Assembly (NCBI GenBank): GCA_019638185.1
Contig: JAHBUH010000007.1
Location: 62,001 to 126,000, forward strand
Source of the DNA: Leadbetterella sp.
GTDB taxonomy: Bacteria > Bacteroidota > Bacteroidia > Cytophagales > Spirosomataceae
Direction: 5' to 3'
DNA: 64,000 nucleotides
In this document: one piece after another, positions 27,403-33,854 of the stretch
Layout: each line of letters begins with the position of its first letter
How positions within the stretch are numbered: position 1 is the first letter of the stretch
The notes under the pieces: model-generated
The model's database searches: none
Seen by the model: the letters and a program-made list of their open reading frames with translations, nothing else
What the model was told of the DNA's origin: nothing
Position numbers and translations under genes: made by a program

Positions 27403-27690
27403 TCAATCGGGTATGCTGTTTCTTATTAAATCTAACCGCGCATCTATTTCGTTTTTCAACTTGCTATAGCGGTCATCTACCTTCAGAGCATCCACCAGTG
27501 CTTCCACAGCCAGGGCTGTTAAAAGCTGATTCAGGTTAGCCGAAGCCGAATATTTATTCTTCAATACAGCTAACCGCTCACTTAACATATCACGGGCTTC
27601 CACATAAAAGGCTTCTTCCTCTTTAGGCACGAGGAAGGGGATCTTTTCACCACTCAGGTTAAAAATAACCTTCTCCTTTTCTGCACTCAC
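27403..27690 (-). CDS. zapA: Cell division protein ZapA
   Basis: 95 residues. The N-terminal region (VIFNLSGEKIPFLVPKEEEAFYVEARDMLSERL pattern, split here by my reading) and the C-terminal helix with NLNQLLTALAVEALVDAL fit ZapA, which bundles FtsZ filaments. Start is a GTG. The association with pheT, a coiled-coil gene and rny is one I remember from other Bacteroidota. It lies 21 bases after the coiled-coil gene. Confidence 0.85.
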   Translation of the reverse strand: MSAEKEKVIFNLSGEKIPFLVPKEEEAFYVEARDMLSERLAVLKNKYSASANLNQLLTALAVEALVDALKVDDRYSKLKNEIDARLDLIRNSIPD

Positions 27691-27711
27691 AAGCCGGGTA
27701 TTTATGATATA

Positions 27712-28098
27712 CTACTTGGACAATTGATTAATACAAATATCTATTTCTTCAATCAGCGTATCCAGGAAATCTCTGAGATTTACCGTCTCCACTGATCCTT
27801 TTTCTTCAATATCGGTTACAATTTTAACAAAATTATTTCGTATTTTAAAGTTTTCGGGGACTAAAATACTTTGTTCGCTCAGGCGCGCTTCCTGCTCTGC
27901 TATCTTTTCCTTCAGCAGTTTTTGGCTCTGGGTAAGGCGGTCTATCCGGTTCCGGTAATTGGAAATATCATATTTCAAGCCTTCTATCTCCGCCTTCTGG
28001 CTTCTCACCTGGCTCTTTAAAAGCAAAAACTGCCCCTGTACTTCCTCAAACTTGGAAAGTAAAAAGCCGTTCTCTTTTAAAAAGTCTTCACTCTGCAT
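27712..28098 (-). CDS. Coiled-coil protein, possible division-associated factor
   Basis: 128 residues. Residues about 10-85 are strongly predicted coiled coil by heptad pattern (FLLLKSQVRSQKAEIEGLKYD, LTQSQKLLKEKIAEQEARL), followed by a short helical tail with DFLDTLIEEIDICINQL. It has no signal peptide. Its position between pheT (one-base overlap) and zapA suggests a ZapB-like role with ZapA, but this is inference from context; sequence alone only supports a cytoplasmic coiled-coil protein. Confidence 0.7.
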   Translation of the reverse strand: MQSEDFLKENGFLLSKFEEVQGQFLLLKSQVRSQKAEIEGLKYDISNYRNRIDRLTQSQKLLKEKIAEQEARLSEQSILVPENFKIRNNFVKIVTDIEEKGSVETVNLRDFLDTLIEEIDICINQLSK

Positions 28099-30521
28099 TA
28101 CTTCCGGATTATAGCCCCTGCTTCCTTCTCAAAAACATCCATCAGCCGCTGCATCGTCTTATCGATTTGCTGATCATTCAGCGTCTTCTCCGTGTCCTGG
28201 AGAATAAAACTCACCGAATACGACTTCCTGTCACTCTCCAGCTTATCGCCTTTGTACACATCAAAGATATTGACATGCTTCAGCAGCTTCTTCTCCGTCT
28301 GGTACGCCAGCCGGCGGATGGTCTCAAACTGTACCTCATCCGGTAGTACCAATGATAAATCCCGCCTTACTTCCGGGTATTTCGGAATTTCCACATATTT
28401 AAAATCGGGTGAATACAACTGAAGCAGCAGATCCCAGTCGAACTCCGCATAATACGCCACCTGCTTCATATCGGCCTTTTTCAGCAGGTCCGCACTTACC
28501 AGCCCGAACCGCACCAGCACCTTATTACGCACCAGGTAATCCAGACCATAGCCCAGGAAAGGCGCCACGGTCTCATTATTCTCCGTTAGTCCCGTTTTCA
28601 TCAGGCTCAGCACCTGGTGCACCGCCTGGTGAATGTGCCGGTAGCCGGTGTTATCCGATTTCTCCGCCCATGACTCCGCCGAGGTCTTCCCCGTCAGCAG
28701 CAGGCTCAGCACCTTACGTTCTTTCACTTTCGTGCGGCCCTCCTGGTTAACCGTACGCGCGTACACCCGCCCGAACTCAAACAACTTCAGGTCACGGTTC
28801 CGGCGGTTAATGTTATACACCGCGGTATTCAGGGCCGAGAAAAGCAGCGACTGCCGCATCTCCGAAAGCTCCTCGCTCAGCGGGTTCAGCAGCTTCACGG
28901 CCGTTTCCGGGTTACCGGCCCACTCGTTTTCCTTAGGACTCACGATAGACAGGCTCTGAATCTCGTTAAAACCCCGCGCCGCCAGCGCTTCCGATACCCG
29001 CACCCGTAAAGACTCTTCCTCCTTCACCGGGAAATCCGACAGGAAATCAGAACGCAGGTTCTCCGACAGCTCCACGTTATCAAAACCGTAAATCCGGAGA
29101 ATTTCCTCCACAATATCCGCTTCCCGCGTTACATCCACCCGGTAAGGCGGCACCGAAACCTTCAGAATACCGTTTTCCAAGCCCGTCACCTGAATATCCA
29201 GGCTGGCCAGGATAGACGTGATCTTCTCTTCTCCCAGCTCCTTCCCGATCAGCCGGTCAATATTCCGGATCTTCACCTCAAACGCAAAATCAGCTACCGG
29301 CGCAGGATAATGATCAAAAATCCGGTCTACCGGCGTACCCCCAGCCAGCTCCTGTACCAGCAGGGCCGCAAAACGAATGGCAAAAGGCGGCATGTTCGGG
29401 TCCGTGCCTCTTTCGTAACGGAAGGAGGCATCGGTTTTCAATCCGAAATGCGATGAAGTCCGGCGGATATGCGCCGGGTCAAAATACGCTACTTCCAGGA
29501 AGATATTCCGGGTGGATTCTTTTACGCCGGAAACATTTCCGCCGAATACCCCCGCTATGGCCATGGGCCCTTCAGCATCACAGATGGCCAGGTCATTCCC
29601 CGTAAATTTACGCTTCTGGCCGTCCAGGGTCTCCAGCTCGGTGCCCTGGGCCGGTTTCTTCACCACCACCCGGCTACCCCGGATCTCATCAGCATCAAAA
29701 ATATGCATGGGCTGACCCAGGAAATGACACACGTAATTCGTGATGTCTACTATATTATTGATGGGATTCATGCCCAGTGTTCTCAGGAAGGTCTTCAGCC
29801 ATTCCGGTGACTCCTTCACCTCCACACCGCGGATTTCCAGCCCGCAGAAGCGCGGACAGGCATCCGTAGCCTCCACACTCAGGTCTATGGTGGCTTTTTC
29901 CGTCCCTAAAGCGAAACCGCTTACCTCCGGCGGGCTCAGCGGCAGGCCCGTCACCGCTTTAATGTCCCGGGCCACCCCGTAATGCGAAGCCGCATCGGCC
30001 CGGTTAGGCGTCAGCCCGATTTCGAACACATAGTCCGCTTCCAGGTTAAAATATTTGGAAACCGGCGTACCTAAGGCCAGCTCCGTATCCAGGATCAGCA
30101 GGCCCGCATGCGATTTCCCCAGGCCTATTTCATCTTCGGCACACAGCATGCCGTTCGATACCGCCCCCCGGATCTTTGATTTTTTAATGGTAAAAGGTTC
30201 GCCTTCCACCGGGTAAAGTGTGGTGCCCGGCTGGGCCACGATCACCTTTTGCCCCACTTCCACATTCGGTGCACCGCAGACAATATCCAGCAGTTCCTCA
30301 CCGCCCACATCTACCGTGGTCACCTTAAGCTTATCGGCATCGGGATGCTTCTCACAAGTGACTACCCGGCCAATCACCAGGCCCTCCAGCCCGCCTTTCA
30401 CGGCCTCCACCTTCTCTATTCCTTCCACTTCCAAACCCGTAGAAGTCAGTAAAACACCCAGTTCCTCCGGGGTGTGTGTAAAATCGACGAACTTCTTCAG
30501 GTTTTTGTACGAAATCTTCAT
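28098..30521 (-). CDS. pheT: Phenylalanyl-tRNA synthetase beta subunit
   Basis: 807 residues, full length. In order: tRNA-binding OB domain (about 40-150, VVTCEKHPDADKLKVTTVDVG), B3/B4 editing region (about 210-390, with RYERGTDP), B5 domain (about 400-475, RIYGFDNVE), the catalytic-like core, and the C-terminal anticodon-binding FDX-ACB domain (YPEVRRDLSLVLPDEV). It pairs with PheS, which is not in the window. The gene is preceded by a structured leader (30543-30631) and a promoter element at 30658-30665. Confidence 0.98.
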   Translation of the reverse strand: MKISYKNLKKFVDFTHTPEELGVLLTSTGLEVEGIEKVEAVKGGLEGLVIGRVVTCEKHPDADKLKVTTVDVGGEELLDIVCGAPNVEVGQKVIVAQPGTTLYPVEGEPFTIKKSKIRGAVSNGMLCAEDEIGLGKSHAGLLILDTELALGTPVSKYFNLEADYVFEIGLTPNRADAASHYGVARDIKAVTGLPLSPPEVSGFALGTEKATIDLSVEATDACPRFCGLEIRGVEVKESPEWLKTFLRTLGMNPINNIVDITNYVCHFLGQPMHIFDADEIRGSRVVVKKPAQGTELETLDGQKRKFTGNDLAICDAEGPMAIAGVFGGNVSGVKESTRNIFLEVAYFDPAHIRRTSSHFGLKTDASFRYERGTDPNMPPFAIRFAALLVQELAGGTPVDRIFDHYPAPVADFAFEVKIRNIDRLIGKELGEEKITSILASLDIQVTGLENGILKVSVPPYRVDVTREADIVEEILRIYGFDNVELSENLRSDFLSDFPVKEEESLRVRVSEALAARGFNEIQSLSIVSPKENEWAGNPETAVKLLNPLSEELSEMRQSLLFSALNTAVYNINRRNRDLKLFEFGRVYARTVNQEGRTKVKERKVLSLLLTGKTSAESWAEKSDNTGYRHIHQAVHQVLSLMKTGLTENNETVAPFLGYGLDYLVRNKVLVRFGLVSADLLKKADMKQVAYYAEFDWDLLLQLYSPDFKYVEIPKYPEVRRDLSLVLPDEVQFETIRRLAYQTEKKLLKHVNIFDVYKGDKLESDRKSYSVSFILQDTEKTLNDQQIDKTMQRLMDVFEKEAGAIIRK

Positions 30522-30542
30522 CTGTTACTGGTATTAAACTTT

Positions 30543-30631
30543 GAGCCGGGCGGCGAACCGCTGTGAGTCCTGAGCTATGAGCCTCACGGTCAGCCGTTAG
30601 TACGCAGCCCGTCTCTCATAGCGCCCGGCTC
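30543..30631 (-). promoter_or_regulatory. Structured 5' leader upstream of pheT
   Basis: Read on the minus strand, GAGCCGGGCG pairs with CGCCCGGCTC (30622-30631 with 30543-30552), GCTATGAG pairs with CTCATAGC (30615-30622 with 30574-30581), and GCGG-TTCG-CCGC forms a small UUCG hairpin (30550-30561). Related short segments (CTCACGGT, CCGGCTATT, AGCCGTTAG) recur inside it. With the transcript start near 30652 this gives an RNA leader of about 130 bases before pheT. It may be a regulatory leader or an intergenic repeat element; no named riboswitch or T-box pattern was recognised. Confidence 0.5.
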
Positions 30632-30657
30632 ACGGTTCCCGGCTATTAAAAATTTCA

Positions 30658-30698
30658 CAAAGATACGCTTAGACACGTAAATGTATTACTGTAATACA
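30658..30698 (-). promoter_or_regulatory. pheT promoter element with adjacent 17-bp palindrome
   Basis: TATCTTTG on the minus strand (30658-30665) matches TAnnTTTG. Seventeen bases upstream lies TGTATTAC-T-GTAATACA (30682-30698), a perfect palindrome over the region where the -33 element would be. It could be an operator for pheT or a terminator for the converging-direction DUF4143 gene, which ends at 30732 on the same strand. Confidence 0.5.
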
Positions 30699-30731
30699 CC
30701 TGAAATGTAGCGGTAATGCTTTTCCGGCCGC

Positions 30732-31928
30732 CTAATATAAAAATCCAAACAGCCACAGCGGCACCTTTCTCCCGAACCCCTGTTCAATATCATCGGCTGC
30801 AACGAGGTAATTATCCGCCTCTTTCACCTGCCGGCTGGTCTTGTTCTTTCCGCCTGCTTCAATATACGTGTCTCCCGTCAGGAAATCCCCCTTTTCCGGT
30901 AATTTTACCGTATGCCCGGCGTTTACCAGCTGATTCAGCAGAAAGGTCTCCCGTAACGAGCCCCTGTCCGGGTTATCCCGCAGGGCATAGGCCAGGTTTG
31001 TATTCTCAAAATACACCTTATCCGGCTTCTGCAGCACGGAAACGCCTTTGCCCTCCGTATTCAGTAAATTCAGAATCCGGGCATTCTCCAGGTGGGAGAA
31101 CCAGTCGTAAACCGAATCCCGGTTCACCTCCAGCTTACGGGCCAGGTCCGAAATATTAGGTTTGTAAGGTACTATCTCCGCCAGTACACCCAGCAGCTTC
31201 TTGATCTTAAACGTAGCCGCCTGGCTGTAATTTTCAATCATCGCCAGGTCAGATTCCAATACGGCATTAATCACCTGGGCCAGCCGCAAAGGGATATCCT
31301 CCGGACTGCTTTCCGTAATAACCGGCAGATAACCGTACCGGAGGTACTCCCGGAAAGCCGGAAGCGGCCGTAGCTTTTTATTCACCTCCATCACCAGGTC
31401 ATGCGGATTCTTCAGCAGGTCATCCCACGCCAGGCGCGGAAAACGGATACCCCTCTGTAAACCCAGAAACTCCCGGAACGAAAGCCCCGGCAGCTCATAC
31501 GTGATCACCCGCCGGCTCAGGTCAGCCTCACCGTTATAAATATGAAGCGCCGATGACGAGGAAAAAACCACCCGGAGATCCGGGTAGCCGTCATAAATGT
31601 TCTTCAGTTCCCGGGACCAGTTCGGGTATTTATGCACTTCATCTATAAAGAGGTAACGGCCCCCGTACTTATAAAACATATCGGCCGTTTCCACCAGGTT
31701 ATGGCTATAAAACCAATAATGATCCGCCGTAACATATAAAACCTGCTCCCGGGGTTTCTTCAGCCGGTACTTGATGTACTGGATCATCAGGGTGGTCTTC
31801 CCTGACCCCCTCGGCCCCTTTATGGCCAGCATCCGCTGGTTCCAACGGATCTTATCCAATAAAAAACGGGAAAAGGAATCATCTATGCTCCGGGAGATAT
31901 TGTCATAATATTCATACAGCTTTTCCAT
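30732..31928 (-). CDS. AAA ATPase with DUF4143 domain
   Basis: 398 residues. Walker A GPRGSGKTTLMIQYI (about residue 38), Walker B LFIDEVHKYPNW (about 95), sensor-type VVFSSSSALHI, then SRRVITYELPGLSFREFL, and a C-terminal DUF4143 winged-helix/nuclease-like half (SDLARKLEVNRDSVYDWFSHLENARIL, DKVYFENTNLAYAL). These ATPases are very common in Bacteroidota and archaea; their function is unknown. Directly upstream is a set of regularly spaced palindromes (31948-32086). Both ends are intact. Confidence 0.9.
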   Translation of the reverse strand: MEKLYEYYDNISRSIDDSFSRFLLDKIRWNQRMLAIKGPRGSGKTTLMIQYIKYRLKKPREQVLYVTADHYWFYSHNLVETADMFYKYGGRYLFIDEVHKYPNWSRELKNIYDGYPDLRVVFSSSSALHIYNGEADLSRRVITYELPGLSFREFLGLQRGIRFPRLAWDDLLKNPHDLVMEVNKKLRPLPAFREYLRYGYLPVITESSPEDIPLRLAQVINAVLESDLAMIENYSQAATFKIKKLLGVLAEIVPYKPNISDLARKLEVNRDSVYDWFSHLENARILNLLNTEGKGVSVLQKPDKVYFENTNLAYALRDNPDRGSLRETFLLNQLVNAGHTVKLPEKGDFLTGDTYIEAGGKNKTSRQVKEADNYLVAADDIEQGFGRKVPLWLFGFLY

Positions 31929-31947
31929 AATTCTGACTCAATTCACA

Positions 31948-32086
31948 TACAAAAATAATACAATTTCGTATCTATTTATATACAAAATAAATACCATTTT
32001 GTATAATCTAACACACAAATATACTATATTTTGTATATTCTTACATACAAAATTATAGTCATTTTGTATATTTTTACATACAAAAT
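31948..32086. repeat. Array of 23-bp palindromes with 32-33 bp period
   Basis: Four 23-bp imperfect to near-perfect palindromes with arms TACAAAAT / ATTTTGTA start at 31948, 31981, 32013 and 32046, and a fifth half-site (TACAAAAT) starts at 32079. Spacers between them are 9-10 bases and also partly conserved (ending TTACA in two). The period of 32-33 bp is about three helical turns, so all sites face the same side of the DNA. It fills the gap between the start of the DUF4143 ATPase gene and the blaI promoter and is AT-rich. It looks like a cooperative multi-operator or iteron cluster. Confidence 0.85.
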
Positions 32087-32115
32087 AAGTATGTCAAATA
32101 AAATCCCTGCCTTTC

Positions 32116-32159
32116 TTTGTATTGTTACGAAAAAATCGTAGTTTTACGAAAAAATAGTA
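32116..32159 (+). promoter_or_regulatory. blaI promoter with two operator-like sites
   Basis: TTTG (32116-32119) and TAGTTTTA (32139-32146) are separated by 19 bases. Two 15-bp sites overlap it: TACGA-AAAAA-TCGTA (32126-32140, perfect) and TACGA-AAAAA-TAGTA (32145-32159, one mismatch), centred 19 bp apart. BlaI/MecI proteins bind paired palindromes of this type and repress their own operon. Because the -33 element overlaps the TTG at 32117, translation must begin downstream of it. Confidence 0.65.
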
Positions 32160-32164
32160 AACGC

Positions 32165-32518
32165 TTGGAGAAACTAACGGCACAGGAAGAAGAAGCCATG
32201 CGGGCCATTTGGAAGCTGGAAGGCGGGTTTGTGAAGGATATCCTGGATGAAATGACCTCGGATATGCCTTACACCACCCTGGCCTCCACCATCAAAAACC
32301 TGGAGAAAAAAGGCTACGTAAGCCATGAACGGCACGCCAATGCCAACAAATACATCCCCCGGATTTCACAAACCGACTACAAACGGAGCTTCATGAGTGG
32401 CTTTGTGGGCGAGTATTTCGGGAATTCCTATAAAGAAATGGTAAGCTTCTTTGCGGAAGAGCAAAAGCTAAAACCCGAAGAACTGGAAGAAATACTGAAG
32501 ATAATTAATAAGAAATGA
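32165..32518 (+). CDS. BlaI/MecI/CopY family repressor
   Basis: About 117 residues from a TTG at 32165 (MEKLTAQEEEAMRAIWKLEG). Winged helix-turn-helix with FVKDILDEMTSDMPYTTLASTIKNLEKKGYVSHE, and a C-terminal dimerisation helix region. No ATG is available before residue 29 of the extended frame; an upstream TTG at 32117 would overlap the promoter. The gene overlaps the M56 peptidase gene by four bases. In the BlaI-BlaR1 scheme the membrane peptidase inactivates the repressor upon a signal; in Bacteroidota the trigger is usually not a beta-lactam. Confidence 0.88.
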   Translation: MEKLTAQEEEAMRAIWKLEGGFVKDILDEMTSDMPYTTLASTIKNLEKKGYVSHERHANANKYIPRISQTDYKRSFMSGFVGEYFGNSYKEMVSFFAEEQKLKPEELEEILKIINKK

Positions 32519-33783
32519 ACTCATTCTGGATCACTCTCCTCGAAATTAACCTCGTCCTGAGTATCGTTTACGCAGGATACCTGGTTTTTCTTAAGAACCT
32601 GACCTTTTTCAGGTGGACCCGCCTCTACCTCCTGGGCGGGATGATGCTGGGGCTGGTTTACCCCTTCCTGAAAACGCAGCAGGTGGTACATCCGCCGGCC
32701 GAAGGCGTGAACATCATTATTCCTGACATTGCGAAAGCAGCCCAAACCCCGGCCTTCGATTACAGCCAGGGAGCCGTTTACCTCATTTCTGCCATCTTCC
32801 TGCTGCTCTTCCTGAGGTTTCTCACCCGCTTCTTCAGCCTCGGGAAAATCCACCTGGCCTCCGATAAGGCCGAATTTAACGGCCGGAAATTCCGGAATAC
32901 CCGGAAGCAGCTAAACCCTTTTTCCTTCTGGAAATGGATTTATATTCACCGGAACTCTCATTCTGATTTTGAGATGAGGCAGATCATGACGCATGAGCAC
33001 ATCCATACCCGGGAGCGCCACACCTTTGACGTGCTGGTAGCGGAGATATGCACCATCATCTGCTGGTATAACCCCGTAGTGAAACTACTCTCCAAAGCCG
33101 TGAAAGATAACCTTGAGTTCCTGGTGGATGCGGAAGTACTCCACTCCGGGATCGACAGGATCTCCTACCAGCACAGCCTGGTGGGCATTTCCCTCAGCGG
33201 GTTCCCTCAGCCCCGCCACGGAAACCAGTTTGCATTTAAAACCTTAAAAAAACGAATACGTATGATGAACAAAGAACAATCGTCAAAATTCCGTCTCACC
33301 TCCTATCTGCTGCTTACGCCGCTGGTGCTGGGGTCTGCCGCCCTGCTCACCTTCTCCTGCCAGAAAGAAAGCGTAGACATTATAACCAAAGCACAGAAAA
33401 ACGAAGAGATAGCCCTGGTAGAGCCCGCTAACGCCTCTGCTAAAATAGCAGCTACCCAGGGGGCCGTCAAGGGGCTTATCATCACCAAACCCGTTACACC
33501 CGAGGAATATTTCAGAGCAGAAAAAAGCGGGGATACCGTGGCTATCGATATCCCCGGAAATCACTCCGTCACTCTCAGGGGAACCCCCACTTTACAGGAT
33601 TTACTCGTGATTTTAGATGGCACACCCATAGATTCAGAGAAAATTAATAGTATAGACCCCAAAACTATAGAATCTATTACCGTTCTTAAAGATGCGTCTG
33701 CAAGAGCCCTCTACGGGGAGAAGGCGAAAAACGGGGTGATCCTGATTACTACCAAAACAGGGAAAGCCGGTTCTCGACAATAA
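32515..33783 (+). CDS. BlaR1-like M56 membrane peptidase with TonB-plug-like C-terminus
   Basis: 422 residues. Four membrane helices (about 5-25, 32-52, 82-102, 262-282) with the M56 zinc site HEHIH (motif HExxH) near residue 160 and a following conserved RERHTFDVL stretch. After the last helix the periplasmic tail lacks any penicillin-binding domain; instead the last 75 residues (DLLVILDGTPI, IDPKTIESITVLKDASARALYGEKAKNGVILITT) match the plug of SusC/TonB-dependent receptors. The tail probably makes or senses contact with outer-membrane receptors or TonB. Coupled to blaI by an ATGA overlap. Confidence 0.88.
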   Translation: MNSFWITLLEINLVLSIVYAGYLVFLKNLTFFRWTRLYLLGGMMLGLVYPFLKTQQVVHPPAEGVNIIIPDIAKAAQTPAFDYSQGAVYLISAIFLLLFLRFLTRFFSLGKIHLASDKAEFNGRKFRNTRKQLNPFSFWKWIYIHRNSHSDFEMRQIMTHEHIHTRERHTFDVLVAEICTIICWYNPVVKLLSKAVKDNLEFLVDAEVLHSGIDRISYQHSLVGISLSGFPQPRHGNQFAFKTLKKRIRMMNKEQSSKFRLTSYLLLTPLVLGSAALLTFSCQKESVDIITKAQKNEEIALVEPANASAKIAATQGAVKGLIITKPVTPEEYFRAEKSGDTVAIDIPGNHSVTLRGTPTLQDLLVILDGTPIDSEKINSIDPKTIESITVLKDASARALYGEKAKNGVILITTKTGKAGSRQ

Positions 33784-33835
33784 CTGCCCGTTAGTCGAAA
33801 CAATCATGGCGTAAAAGACTTTTTCTTTTATATTA

Positions 33836-33850
33836 GGGTTTTTAAAACCC
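33836..33850. promoter_or_regulatory. GGGTTTT-T-AAAACCC palindrome before the S9 peptidase gene
   Basis: A perfect 7-bp inverted repeat around one central base lies between the blaR1-like gene and the S9 peptidase start (ATG at 33855). It may be a small hairpin in the leader or a partial terminator. The short gap (71 bases) leaves open whether the S9 gene belongs to the blaI operon. Confidence 0.35.
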
Positions 33851-33854
33851 GATT

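Noticed and set aside
31948-32086. The palindrome array considered as a short CRISPR.
   Set aside because: Spacers are only 9-10 bases and are not unique, repeats are palindromes across their full length, and no cas genes are nearby.
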